Origin: Candidatus Magasanikiibacteriota bacterium
Lineage (GTDB): Bacteria; Patescibacteriota; Patescibacteriia; Magasanikbacterales; UBA922
NCBI GenBank assembly: GCA_002716765.1
Contig: PBBY01000016.1
Location: 111,322 to 143,590, forward strand
Direction of reading: 5' to 3'
Length of the DNA: 32,269 bases
Part shown: positions 1-7,479 of the stretch, one piece after another
How positions within the stretch are numbered: the stretch's first letter is position 1
How the letters are laid out: each line of letters opens with the position of its first letter
Translations under genes and position numbers: made by a program
Notes under the pieces: model-generated
Told to the model about the DNA's origin: nothing
Seen by the model: only the letters and a program-made list of their open reading frames with translations
Databases searched by the model: none

Positions 1-2
1 TT

Positions 3-176
3 CACAAGGATAAACTTTTAGAAACAAAAACTGTACAACAAATACAAACCGCTCTTTTGGATATTTTTTCCAGCCCACTAACACTCAATATAGTAGTCAA
101 TGAAAAAGATTCCTCAAACTCCTCTTCTAGTGAAATCGATGAGCTTGCAGAAACATTTGGTGGCGAAGTGGTGTAA
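3..176 (+). CDS. C-terminal end of a gene, probably DNA polymerase III gamma/tau subunit (partial)
   Basis: An open frame runs in from the left edge and stops at the TAA at 174-176. About 57 residues are visible. They begin HKDKLLETKTVQQ, continue with ALLDIFSSPLTLNIVV, then a serine-rich linker, and end ELAETFGGEVV. A C-terminal domain with an LxV strand, an acidic or serine linker and a final FGGEVV tail is the pattern I associate with the end of bacterial DnaX. If so, the product loads the sliding clamp at the replication fork. The catalytic AAA+ part lies outside the window, so the call rests on the tail alone. In many bacteria dnaX sits beside ybaB-recR; here that pair is about 20 kb away, so context does not help. 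Moderate to low certainty. Confidence 0.45.
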   Translation, partial: HKDKLLETKTVQQIQTALLDIFSSPLTLNIVVNEKDSSNSSSSEIDELAETFGGEVV

Positions 177-237
177 CACGAACACTCTTCTTGATTTTTT
201 CCTAATCTCTGGTAAAATACTCCTAGAGATTATCTAT

Positions 238-308
238 TCGGAGATCGTCTAATGGTAGGACTCCAGGTTCTGGTCCTGGCTATCGGGGTTCGAATCCCTG
301 TCTCCGAG
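238..308 (+). tRNA. tRNA-Gln (anticodon CTG)
   Basis: The acceptor stem TCGGAGA (238-244) pairs with TCTCCGA (301-307), and G308 is the discriminator base, as is usual for glutamine tRNAs. The anticodon arm is CCAGG-TTCTGGT-CCTGG, giving anticodon CTG in the correct loop position. The T arm is CGGGG-TTCGAAT-CCCTG. The gene is 71 bases long and followed by CA, so the final CCA is not fully encoded. It lies between the dnaX-like tail and the DUF2784-like gene, at the edge of the accessory segment. Confidence 0.95.
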
Positions 309-333
309 CAAACACAAACAAAAGGAGAATTTG

Positions 334-687
334 GTGACAGAAAACACGTATCGCAGATTAGCAAACGCAACGGCCGCACTACACCTTGTTTGGGTGGTTA
401 TGCTCCCAGGAGGGATTTTACTCCAATATATTATGCCATGGTATGAGCCAATTCATTGGACTATGGTGTGGAGCACGATCATTTCACAGATCATTTTTCT
501 TGGCTGCCCCTTGGTGGTCCTAGAGAATACACTTCGAGGTAAACATAATCCTAAACAGGTATATTCAGGCTCATTTGTATCCTATTACCTATATAAGTGG
601 CTAAACTTAAGAATACCGCCAGTATGCATTATTTGTCTTATGTCGGTGGTTGCTGCAATAACGATTCTAACACGAGTCTGCCTATAA
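334..687 (+). CDS. DUF2784-like small membrane protein
   Basis: This 117-residue protein has no established biochemical role that I know of. An N-terminal hydrophobic segment (LHLVWVVMLPGGILL) and further hydrophobic stretches suggest about three to four membrane passes. The segment GCPLVVLENTLRG followed by YSGSFVSYYLYKWL matches the hallmark of DUF2784 proteins, where CPLTPLE and YSGSFI-type motifs are conserved. I prefer the GTG at 334 to the TTG at 331 because AAAGGAG at 321-327 then sits six bases upstream. The gene starts 25 bases after tRNA-Gln and could be co-transcribed with it. Confidence 0.7.
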   Translation: MTENTYRRLANATAALHLVWVVMLPGGILLQYIMPWYEPIHWTMVWSTIISQIIFLGCPLVVLENTLRGKHNPKQVYSGSFVSYYLYKWLNLRIPPVCIICLMSVVAAITILTRVCL

Positions 688-993
688 ACCGCCACGAACC
701 ACACACAGCCCCACATGGTATGATATTTGGGGTCTTATTATTTTAAGAAAGCCGAAACCACTTAATAACGTTTCTATGACCTAAGGTAAATGAGGAAAAA
801 TACCAACTCATAATTAACAACCACTAGATCCTGTATCTAATTTATAGCTTGTATCGTTTAATAATATAAGAGAAAAAATAACTAGAGATAAGTTTTTCCA
901 GCAGGCTTGAAAGTTTCGTTAACATATTTTTTGTATAATAAGTATCACATGATATACTTATATAAAACATTTTTCTTAATTAATATATAATCT
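688..993 (+). other. Intergenic region upstream of the ABC importer operon
   Basis: No coding frame is convincing here. An extended -10-like TGGTATGAT lies at about 717-724 with no good -35 and no gene soon after it. A TATAAT at 934-939 is followed at once by an 8-base inverted repeat at 938-961. The rest is AT-rich with no RNA fold that I recognise. Confidence 0.5.
934..961 (+). promoter_or_regulatory. -10 box with overlapping palindromic operator candidate
   Basis: TATAAT lies at 934-939. ATAAGTAT (938-945) and ATACTTAT (954-961) form a perfect inverted repeat with an 8-base spacer, overlapping the end of the -10 and the likely start point. No good -35 is visible. The half-site ATAAGTA/TACTTAT also occurs as a tight palindrome right after the -10 of the 4692 gene. 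A repressor site is an inference. Confidence 0.45.
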
Positions 994-1821
994 ATGAACA
1001 AATATTTTGGTATAATTATAGGAATAATAGCAGTAGTTGCTTTAACGATAAGCTATTCTACAATGAACCAGAGTAAATCACAGTCTGTAGCAAAAAAAGT
1101 AGTAAACAGTGGAGAAATTCGAATTGGATATATAGTATATCCTCCACTATTATTTAAAGATCAAACAACAGGTCATCTTTCTGGTATTTCTTATGATCTT
1201 GTAGAAGAGGCTGCGAAAAGATTAAACATAAAAACTAACTGGGTAGAGGAAGTTGGTTGGGGTTCGGCTATTGAGGGGTTAAAAACAAAGAGATATGACT
1301 TACTTGGAACTCAGATGTGGCCAAACGCATCTCGTGCTCGTGAGGCAGTATTTTCTGTTGCACCTATGAATAGTGTTATTTATACTTATACTAAAGCAGG
1401 AGACACGAGATTTTCTACTAATCTTTCAAATTTAAATTCTGCTCAATATACGATAAGCGCTATTGATGGTGAAATGGCAGCTTTTATAGCTAAAGATGAT
1501 TATCCTAAGGCAAAAGTCAATACATTACCCCAACTATCTTCCTATGCAGAAGTCTTTCTCAACATAGTAAATGGTAAGGCAGACATAACTTTTGTAGAAC
1601 CTTCTGCTGCAAACGACTTCCTTAAATCAAATCCTGGACAAATTCAAAGAATAGGAAATAGCGCTGTCCGAACATTTGGAAATAGTTTTGCATTTGCTCG
1701 TGGCGAAGAATCTATGATTTCCATGTGGAATGTTGCCATGGGTGAATTAATGAATGATGGAACTATTTTTAGAATTTTAGAAAAATACAACGTTTCCCAG
1801 GACTATTCAATAAACAGGTAA
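994..1821 (+). CDS. Family 3 extracellular solute-binding protein (ABC importer)
   Basis: This 275-residue protein is the substrate-binding component of an ABC importer and acts outside the cytoplasmic membrane. Residues 5-20 form one hydrophobic segment with no lipobox cysteine, so it is either an uncleaved membrane anchor or a signal peptide. From about residue 40 the order EIRIGYIVYPPLLF, GISYDLVEEAAKRL, WGSAIEGLKTKRYDLL and a late GKADITFVEPSAA is typical of SBP family 3, which usually binds amino acids or similar polar molecules. It is the first gene of a set with a permease (starting nine bases after its stop) and an ATPase. Substrate cannot be told from sequence. The ATG at 994 is the only good start. 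Confidence 0.85.
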   Translation: MNKYFGIIIGIIAVVALTISYSTMNQSKSQSVAKKVVNSGEIRIGYIVYPPLLFKDQTTGHLSGISYDLVEEAAKRLNIKTNWVEEVGWGSAIEGLKTKRYDLLGTQMWPNASRAREAVFSVAPMNSVIYTYTKAGDTRFSTNLSNLNSAQYTISAIDGEMAAFIAKDDYPKAKVNTLPQLSSYAEVFLNIVNGKADITFVEPSAANDFLKSNPGQIQRIGNSAVRTFGNSFAFARGEESMISMWNVAMGELMNDGTIFRILEKYNVSQDYSINR

Positions 1822-1830
1822 ACCCATCTT

Positions 1831-2484
1831 ATGATTCAAGTTTTGATCGAATATCATAACTTGTTATTGGAAGGATTTTCAGTAACCTTAAAGCTTTTAG
1901 GCTCAATTATACTTATTGGTGTCCCGCTTGGGACACTCTTAGGTGTTATTGGAAATAGATACGTTTCAGAAGTAGGAAATATTATAAAGATTGGCCGTTT
2001 TTTTACAAAAGTCATTCCAGTATTAGTATTATTGTTTTGGCTTCATTACCCACTACAGGGTTTATTAGGTATAGTAATTAACCCTTTTTGGACAACAGTA
2101 ATAGCTCTTGGATTTATTAACACTATTGCTACAGCACATTTAGTAACCGCTGAACTGGAATTACTACCAAAGTCATACAGAGAAGCCGGCATAACACTTG
2201 GAATGTCAAAAAACCAAATTATAAGAAAAATTGAGTTACCTATATTATCAAGACGAATTTTACCTCAATTATTATTAAATCAGGCCGCAATGTTGGAATA
2301 TACTCTGTTTGCAAGCCTTATCTCTGTTCAAGAATTATTCCGAACAGCTCAGACCATAAACGCTATGGTTTATAAACCTGTAGAAATATATTCAATTCTT
2401 GTATTCTTCTTCTTCCTTATCCTTACCCCATTCCATTTATTTGTTTCAAAGCTTCAGAAAAAATATTTTACAGAATATGCTTAA
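1831..2484 (+). CDS. ABC importer permease, amino-acid type
   Basis: This 217-residue integral membrane protein is the transmembrane channel of the importer. It shows about five hydrophobic helices. The cytoplasmic EAA loop lies at about residues 118-138 (EAGITLGMSKNQIIRKIELP), the coupling helix that docks on the ATPase. N-terminal LLEGFSVTLKLLGSIILIGVP resembles HisM/GlnP-type permeases. It follows the binding protein by nine bases. Its last codons overlap the ATPase start by eight bases (2477-2484), which suggests translational coupling. Only one permease gene is present, so a homodimer is likely. Confidence 0.88.
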   Translation: MIQVLIEYHNLLLEGFSVTLKLLGSIILIGVPLGTLLGVIGNRYVSEVGNIIKIGRFFTKVIPVLVLLFWLHYPLQGLLGIVINPFWTTVIALGFINTIATAHLVTAELELLPKSYREAGITLGMSKNQIIRKIELPILSRRILPQLLLNQAAMLEYTLFASLISVQELFRTAQTINAMVYKPVEIYSILVFFFFLILTPFHLFVSKLQKKYFTEYA

Positions 2485-3598
2485 ACTAATAAACGCTACA
2501 AAAAAATACATTGATATTGAGGATGTTCGTGGAATTAGTAAAGTTTCTTTTTCTGCTTCTCGTGGAGAAGTTGTTTGTGTTTTAGGTAAAAGTGGGTCTG
2601 GAAAAAGTACTTTACTTCGTGTGCTTGCAGGGCTTGAAACTTTAGACAAAGGTAGTGTTTCTATAAATAAAAATTGTCTCGCAACTTATGTATCACAAAA
2701 TTACACACTTTGGCCACACTTAACAGTCATAGAAAACCTTACCTTAGCACCAAAGTTGAAATCAAAAAACTCTCATAAGACCATTCTCAAAGAAGCTAGC
2801 ACTTTACTTTATCGTTTTGGATTAGAAAATTACGCTAATAACTATCCTTCTGAATTGTCTGGTGGACAAAAACAACGGGTTGCAATTTTGCGCGCAGTAA
2901 TGGCAAAACCGAAAATATTATTATTTGATGAAATTACTTCTGCGCTTGATCCAGAGCTTACAAAAAGCTTGCTTGATCTTATACGAGCACTTGCAAAAGA
3001 TGGTTATACAATGATTATTGTAACCCACCACATGTCATTTGCCATGTTTGTAGCGGATAGAATTTTATTCCTTAAAGATGGTACTGTTCTGCAAGACGAA
3101 AAAGCGATTAAATTTTTTACAGCACAAAAAAATCCTGAAATTAAATCATTTATCCTTGATATTACAAAACGCGATGAATCAATTGAGGTATTTAAAGGGC
3201 GAGAGCAATTTCAAGCATATCATATAGGGCTTATAAAAAGACTACCGAAGGATTCTACTATTTATGTTGCGGGTGCCGTTGGTGACTCCTGGATTCAGCC
3301 AATGGGAGAATTTTACAAATATTATGAGGAAATGAGAATTAAAAAGCGAATTACTTGGAAAATGGTAACATATAGTCAGGGTAAGACGGATCGTAGACTG
3401 GTTAAAGAATTTCCTCAATTAAATCAGTTCCGACGTCTGCCCAGAACAATTCAAAATCCAGCAAATTATTGTGTTACTGAAGATACTGTAATTACTCAGA
3501 TTTTTGAAGATGAACCTACAATTATTCAGATTAAAAATCAACATATTGCGGATGCGTATATGAGATTTTTTGAAGAATTGTGGAATTCTGGAAAATAA
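2477..3598 (+). CDS. ABC importer ATPase fused to a TrmB-like sensor domain
   Basis: This 373-residue protein should power the importer at the inner face of the membrane. Residues 1-225 are a complete ABC ATPase: Walker A GKSGSGKST (37-45), Q-loop Gln74, signature LSGGQKQR (127-134), Walker B ILLFDE (147-152) and H-loop His184. Residues about 240-373 are an added domain with IYVAGAVGDSWIQPMGEFY, ITWKMVTY, FRRLP, NPANYCV, a TVITQIFEDEPTII strand and IADAYMRFFEELW. That order is typical of the ligand-sensing domain behind the helix-turn-helix of TrmB-like regulators; no DNA-binding domain is present here. The ATG at 2477 is chosen over an upstream in-frame ATG because it overlaps the permease stop and begins the usual first beta strand. 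Polar amino-acid ATPases normally end near residue 245. Confidence 0.85.
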   Translation: MLKLINATKKYIDIEDVRGISKVSFSASRGEVVCVLGKSGSGKSTLLRVLAGLETLDKGSVSINKNCLATYVSQNYTLWPHLTVIENLTLAPKLKSKNSHKTILKEASTLLYRFGLENYANNYPSELSGGQKQRVAILRAVMAKPKILLFDEITSALDPELTKSLLDLIRALAKDGYTMIIVTHHMSFAMFVADRILFLKDGTVLQDEKAIKFFTAQKNPEIKSFILDITKRDESIEVFKGREQFQAYHIGLIKRLPKDSTIYVAGAVGDSWIQPMGEFYKYYEEMRIKKRITWKMVTYSQGKTDRRLVKEFPQLNQFRRLPRTIQNPANYCVTEDTVITQIFEDEPTIIQIKNQHIADAYMRFFEELWNSGK

Positions 3599-3605
3599 AA
3601 AATAT

Positions 3606-4385
3606 ATGGTGATTAAAAAATTTGATGGAAAAATTGGTGAGGAATATGAACTGTTCAAATTATCATGTCCTCATTTTGACAAACTAGAAAATACTGTAGG
3701 TAAGATAATAAAAAAGGAATATAAAAATAAAAAAAACAAAACAATTAATGTTCTGGAAATTGGGACTGGACCCGGCTATACCACTTTAATAATTTTAGAT
3801 TCGGATAATAGAACAAATGTGGTTTCTGTTGATAATGAATCACTGATGACCAAGCAAGCGGAAAAGATTTTAAGTACGTTCATAATCAATAATCGAGTAA
3901 AGTTAGTTACAGAGGATGGTTTGAAATTTCTTAAAAAACAAAGTAATGAATCATTTGACATTTTTGCATCTGGCTTTACGTTGCATAATTTTAATAAGTC
4001 ATATAGAGAAAAAGTGATAAAAGAAATTTATAGAATTTTAAAACCAAAAGGAATATTTATAAATGCAGACAAATATGCTCTAGATAATAAATCTGAACAC
4101 ATAAAGTCATTAAACTACCAGTTGCAACAGTTTAAGGATCAGTATTCAAAAATTAACAGGCCTGATTTAACTAAAGAATGGACAAAACACTATTTAGAGG
4201 ATAATGAGCCAGAGGTTATAATGAAGGAAAATGACTCTATTCAGTTTATGAAAAAGGTTGGTTTTAAGGATATTAAAATTGTTTTAAGAATCCAGATGGA
4301 AGCGGTATTTTTTGCAAAAAAAATAGAGTATAAAACACTGACAGTAGAACTAAAAAACACAACTAAACACCCAATTACCCAATAA
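3606..4385 (+). CDS. Class I SAM-dependent methyltransferase
   Basis: This 259-residue protein is probably a cytoplasmic S-adenosylmethionine-dependent methyltransferase. Motif I is VLEIGTGPGYT at about residues 49-59, followed by an acidic motif II (VVSVDNE), ASGFTLHNF and IYRILKPKGIFINAD, the usual Rossmann methyltransferase order. The target is unknown. The ATG at 3606 lies seven bases after the ATPase stop; an in-frame TTG at 3570 would overlap that gene and adds residues unlike the family. It probably belongs to the ABC operon, which is unusual company. Its codons are very rich in AAA, ATA and AAT, like the preceding three genes. Confidence 0.8.
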   Translation: MVIKKFDGKIGEEYELFKLSCPHFDKLENTVGKIIKKEYKNKKNKTINVLEIGTGPGYTTLIILDSDNRTNVVSVDNESLMTKQAEKILSTFIINNRVKLVTEDGLKFLKKQSNESFDIFASGFTLHNFNKSYREKVIKEIYRILKPKGIFINADKYALDNKSEHIKSLNYQLQQFKDQYSKINRPDLTKEWTKHYLEDNEPEVIMKENDSIQFMKKVGFKDIKIVLRIQMEAVFFAKKIEYKTLTVELKNTTKHPITQ

Positions 4386-4691
4386 AATAGAGCAAATAAT
4401 AAATAAGCACTTTTAGGCAAGAAATCAGACCTTTTTATCTTTACATAATATATGTATACAGATTATACAGTTTTTTTATTTACAAAAAGACATACCATAT
4501 AAAATAATACACATATTACCAGACAAAATGGCGTAAAAAAATCATGCTACCATCCCTTAACTCTAAATATCTTTTCTATATTATATACTTTTCCAATTTT
4601 TTATGGTATACTATAAGTACTTATGTTATTATATGTATACACATAAAGGTCGGGTATACAGAAGTGCTATATTAACCTTATTTTACATTTT
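4386..4691 (+). other. AT-rich intergenic region upstream of the DUF378 gene
   Basis: No gene is supported. The 8-base palindrome TGTATACA occurs twice (about 4453 and 4635) and GTATACAG occurs again near 4655. An extended -10 with an adjoining 12-base palindrome lies at 4604-4624. I see no clear terminator for the methyltransferase gene. Confidence 0.5.
4604..4624 (+). promoter_or_regulatory. Extended -10 promoter with ATAAGTACTTAT palindrome
   Basis: TGGTATACT (4604-4612) is an extended -10. The perfect 12-base palindrome ATAAGTACTTAT follows at once (4613-4624), over the expected transcription start. Leader length to the ATG at 4692 is about 70 bases and contains the weak pair AAGGT/ACCTT. 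The half-sites match those after the -10 of the ABC operon. Confidence 0.5.
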
Positions 4692-4901
4692 ATGAAATCA
4701 AAATCAATGACTACTGTTGCAAACATCCTCCTTATGGTTGGTGGTTTAAACTGGGGACTTGTTGGTCTTTTCGAAATTAATCTAGTTGCCAATATTCTAG
4801 GAGAAATGTCCACCCTTACTCGTGTTGTATATACCCTTGTTGGACTTTCTGGTCTTTATTCTCTTGCACACATGTGTAATATGTGTAAGCCTTGTAAATA
4901 A
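4692..4901 (+). CDS. DUF378 family small membrane protein
   Basis: This 69-residue protein has two hydrophobic helices separated by a short loop. The segment LLMVGGLNWGLVGLF at residues 13-27 and VVYTLVGLSGLYSL later are the hallmark of DUF378 proteins (YuzA-like), whose function is unknown. The C-terminus is unusual in being cysteine-rich (CNMCKPC), which could bind metal or form disulfides; that is inference. It is monocistronic, with its own promoter candidate and a strong terminator directly behind. Confidence 0.85.
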   Translation: MKSKSMTTVANILLMVGGLNWGLVGLFEINLVANILGEMSTLTRVVYTLVGLSGLYSLAHMCNMCKPCK

Positions 4902-4920
4902 ATATATTTACGAATACACT

Positions 4921-4950
4921 AAAAAAGTGAGTAGACGTACTCACTTTTTT
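4921..4950. terminator. Bidirectional rho-independent terminator
   Basis: AAAAAAGTGAGTA (4921-4933) and TACTCACTTTTTT (4938-4950) form a perfect 13-bp stem with a four-base loop and T-runs on both strands. It lies between convergent genes ending at 4901 and 4957 and can serve both. Confidence 0.93.
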
Positions 4951-4956
4951 CTTTTT

Positions 4957-5271
4957 TTATTTTAGTTGCTTACGAATGTTCTTCCATTGTGAATTAAGTA
5001 GTGTCACCACCATTTTCTTTGCTTCAGCAGCCAATCCAGAATCCACAGCGTATTTATCTACATATTTTTTTACTAGTTTTGTGTATCGTGCTTTTGTTAG
5101 CTTATTGTACGTTTCTGTTTTTTTAAGTTCTTTTTCTAGTTTTCCGTACATTTCTGTTGCGCTATCGAGTATCTGTCCTCGTACATGCTTTCCTTTTGTG
5201 GTTGTCATAAGCCACATAGACGCAGCACCAAATAAGCCTCCCAAAAAAATACCTTTTTTAAATTTTCCCAT
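4957..5271 (-). CDS. YtxH-like small membrane-anchored protein
   Basis: This 104-residue protein has one N-terminal hydrophobic segment (GIFLGGLFGAASMWLMT, about residues 7-23), followed by TTKGKHVRGQI and a long charged helix rich in lysine and glutamate. A glycine-rich membrane helix, then a GK/R turn and a coiled amphipathic helix, is the pattern of YtxH/general-stress-type proteins. The biochemical role is unknown. It sits alone between a shared terminator and the end of the glycan operon, so it may have its own promoter, which I cannot place with confidence. Confidence 0.6.
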   Translation of the reverse strand: MGKFKKGIFLGGLFGAASMWLMTTTKGKHVRGQILDSATEMYGKLEKELKKTETYNKLTKARYTKLVKKYVDKYAVDSGLAAEAKKMVVTLLNSQWKNIRKQLK

Positions 5272-5310
5272 ACTATATAAATTAATGATTATGTTACAAG
5301 TATATCATTT

Positions 5311-6468
5311 TTATATGTCACCAACAAGATTGTGGTATTCTTTTTCTACTGTTTTTGTAATAGCATCCCAAGAGTATACCTCTTGTGCAACACGCCGTGC
5401 TTCTTCTTTTTTTTCTACCAATAATTTTGGATTCAAAAACAATTCTTGGATGCATTGCGCAAGTGCAACATAATTTTTTGGTGGAAAAACTACACCAGCG
5501 TCTTTTGGTACGGTTCTGACCCCAGGTAAATCACTTGCAATAACCGGCACACCGCTTGCCATTGCTTCTAATAATACCATCCCAAATGCCTCTGCTTGAT
5601 TAATTGCTGGAAGTACAAAAACATCGGCCAATCTATAATACTCTGGCAACACATTATCCTCCACTCTTCCTACAAAATGTACATGTTTTGCCAATCCCAT
5701 ACCACGCGACTCCTGCACAAACCCATTTTGTAGCTCACCCTCGCCAACAAATACTGCCTGAAATGGTAGCTTTTGTTTTTTTAATATACATAATGCTTTA
5801 AGTAATGTTGGAACACCTTTAAAATAATGGGCATTATCCATACCTCCAACAAAAAGTATGGTGGGAATATCTGACCCAAGCCCAATACTTTCTTGGAGTG
5901 ATGTTGATTTTTTACCTGGAGAGAATCTATTACAGTCTACCCCAAAAGGAATATATTGCCACTTTTCTGGAAATTTTTTCTGCAACACACTTGCACCACT
6001 TGCATCTATATAGTCTTTGGAGCTTCCAATAAGTAAATCTGCTGCACCAAGTATTTTTGGCATCCAAAAAAGATTGTAGTACATAAAGTATAACCCTTTC
6101 CAGCCAACCGCACGATTATCCATATGATACGTAATAACTAGCGGAATATGCGGATTTGCCATCTTCCATTTTCGAATAAGATTTGCGGTACCGTAAAATG
6201 GGTAATGCAAATGTACAATATCAAATGTGTGTAATATATTTCGTAGTTGCGGTATATACGCCCCGTTCCCAAATTGCAATCTTGGTGAATATTTTGTTAC
6301 GTAAGCTTTTTGTGGCTCTATTACTTCTGGACGCTCTTGATTGTATCCAACCGTAAAGACTTGTGCATCATGCCCCAAACCAATAAGCGCATTTACGGTC
6401 TGAAATACCACATTTCCCATACCACCAAAATATGGTGGAAATGTGCACACAATATGGGCAATTTTCAT
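5311..6468 (-). CDS. Family 4 glycosyltransferase
   Basis: This 385-residue enzyme should transfer a sugar from a nucleotide-sugar donor to a lipid-linked or surface glycan acceptor at the cytoplasmic membrane face. The N-terminal Rossmann domain starts MKIAHIVCTFPPYFGGMG, the usual GT-B acceptor loop. The C-terminal domain contains ILFVGGMDNAHYFKG, VHFVGRV and EAFGMVLLEAMASGVPVIA, with the E-x7-E donor motif. Length is normal for the family. It is the last gene of a tight four-gene operon: its start overlaps the DUF2304 stop by four bases. Donor and acceptor are not predictable. Confidence 0.9.
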   Translation of the reverse strand: MKIAHIVCTFPPYFGGMGNVVFQTVNALIGLGHDAQVFTVGYNQERPEVIEPQKAYVTKYSPRLQFGNGAYIPQLRNILHTFDIVHLHYPFYGTANLIRKWKMANPHIPLVITYHMDNRAVGWKGLYFMYYNLFWMPKILGAADLLIGSSKDYIDASGASVLQKKFPEKWQYIPFGVDCNRFSPGKKSTSLQESIGLGSDIPTILFVGGMDNAHYFKGVPTLLKALCILKKQKLPFQAVFVGEGELQNGFVQESRGMGLAKHVHFVGRVEDNVLPEYYRLADVFVLPAINQAEAFGMVLLEAMASGVPVIASDLPGVRTVPKDAGVVFPPKNYVALAQCIQELFLNPKLLVEKKEEARRVAQEVYSWDAITKTVEKEYHNLVGDI

Positions 6469-6812
6469 ACTTTTTTTTGTGATTCTTTTTGTAGCGCAGT
6501 ATCGCGTGTCACTTTTGTTATAGTTCTATTAAGTGCCTCAATTTTTATATGCATACGAAATAACATAAAGAAAATAATAGCAACAGAAGAATATAAAATA
6601 AGATCAGCCCCACGCCCTAAACCAAACTTCTCTGCTACAATCGATGTGCTTTCTGGCCAAATAACAAACAGTGCCGAGCACAACCAAAAGCAGGTCCAAA
6701 AAAATGCACCTTTTGTGCCAAGCGATTGATCTTTTTTTCTTTTATGCACACTTACAATAGCAAAAAGTGCAAATAGAATAAAAAAGAGTTGAAAAAGGAT
6801 AATAGTTTTCAT
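6465..6812 (-). CDS. DUF2304 family membrane protein
   Basis: This 115-residue protein has three hydrophobic segments and a C-terminal amphipathic, probably coiled, tail (IKIEALNRTITKVTRDTAL). The FGLGRGADLILYSSVAIIFFMLFRMHIKIE stretch (in parts GRGADL and LFRMHIKIE) is diagnostic of DUF2304. These proteins are commonly found beside DPM1-like GT2 enzymes, as here, and may anchor or assist them; that role is inference. Two bases separate it from the GT2 gene upstream and it overlaps the GT4 gene downstream by four bases. Confidence 0.85.
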   Translation of the reverse strand: MKTIILFQLFFILFALFAIVSVHKRKKDQSLGTKGAFFWTCFWLCSALFVIWPESTSIVAEKFGLGRGADLILYSSVAIIFFMLFRMHIKIEALNRTITKVTRDTALQKESQKKV

Positions 6813-6814
6813 AG

Positions 6815-7477
6815 TTATCGTATAAATCTACCAACAAATAAGTCTTTAATTATTTTAAATCCAGCCAAACTACTTTGACCATATTCATAATATACCACTT
6901 TTACCGGAAATTCCACATATGACAATCCACATGTTTTGGTAAGATAAGGGATTTCGGATGCATGAGCCATACCATCTTGCGTTATATGTATACAAGAAAG
7001 TGCGTGTTTTGTAAGAATTCTAAACCCATTATGAGAGTCAGATAATGACAATCCGGTAAATGGTCGGTCTACAATATATTTAGCGATTGGCCGGACTACA
7101 CACCGCTTAAACCAAGGGATTTTTGATCGATTATCTAAATAGCGAGACCCAAATAGTATATCTGCTTTTTGTTTTTTAAGATGTGCTAATGCTGGTGCAA
7201 TGTCGCACACATCAAATTGTCCATCACCATCAAAATGTAGAACATAATCGGCATCATGTTGTCTGGCAAATGCGTGTCCAGTTTCAAGAGCGGCACCTTG
7301 CCCTCTATTTACTACATGTGACAAGACTGTTGCCCCAGCCTCTTTTGCCACTATTGCGGTATTGTCTTTTGACCCATCATTAACCACCACGACTTTATCC
7401 ACATGATTAAAAAGGCTCCGAACAACGGAACCAATCCTTTTTTCTTCATTATGCGCAGGAACAACGGCAAAAAACAT
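6815..7477 (-). CDS. Family 2 glycosyltransferase, dolichol/polyprenyl-phosphate mannosyltransferase-like
   Basis: This 220-residue GT-A enzyme probably transfers a sugar from a nucleotide donor to polyprenyl phosphate. It has the early VPAHNEEKRIGSVV, the VVVNDGSKDNT nucleotide-binding loop, NRGQGAALETG and the metal-binding HFDGDGQFD (DxD) motif near residues 80-88, followed by GSRYL. These are the landmarks of DPM1-like GT2 proteins. There are no C-terminal membrane helices; the next gene, DUF2304, could provide the membrane part. It lies two bases after the epimerase gene. Confidence 0.9.
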   Translation of the reverse strand: MFFAVVPAHNEEKRIGSVVRSLFNHVDKVVVVNDGSKDNTAIVAKEAGATVLSHVVNRGQGAALETGHAFARQHDADYVLHFDGDGQFDVCDIAPALAHLKKQKADILFGSRYLDNRSKIPWFKRCVVRPIAKYIVDRPFTGLSLSDSHNGFRILTKHALSCIHITQDGMAHASEIPYLTKTCGLSYVEFPVKVVYYEYGQSSLAGFKIIKDLFVGRFIR

Positions 7478-7479
7478 AG

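Noticed and set aside
238-308. Attachment-site duplication of the tRNA-Gln 3' end
   Set aside because: I looked for a second copy of GAATCCCTGTCTCCGAG in the window by reading and did not see one.
688-993. A small RNA gene behind the TGGTATGAT box
   Set aside because: No terminator follows at a suitable distance and no stable fold was apparent.
2399-2476. Longer N-terminus for the ABC ATPase
   Set aside because: The extra 26 residues lie wholly within the permease gene and do not fit the family; the ATG at 2477 does.
4976-5473. 165-residue open frame on the plus strand
   Set aside because: It lies antisense to the YtxH-like and GT4 genes, has low-complexity hydrophobic residues and no recognisable start signal.
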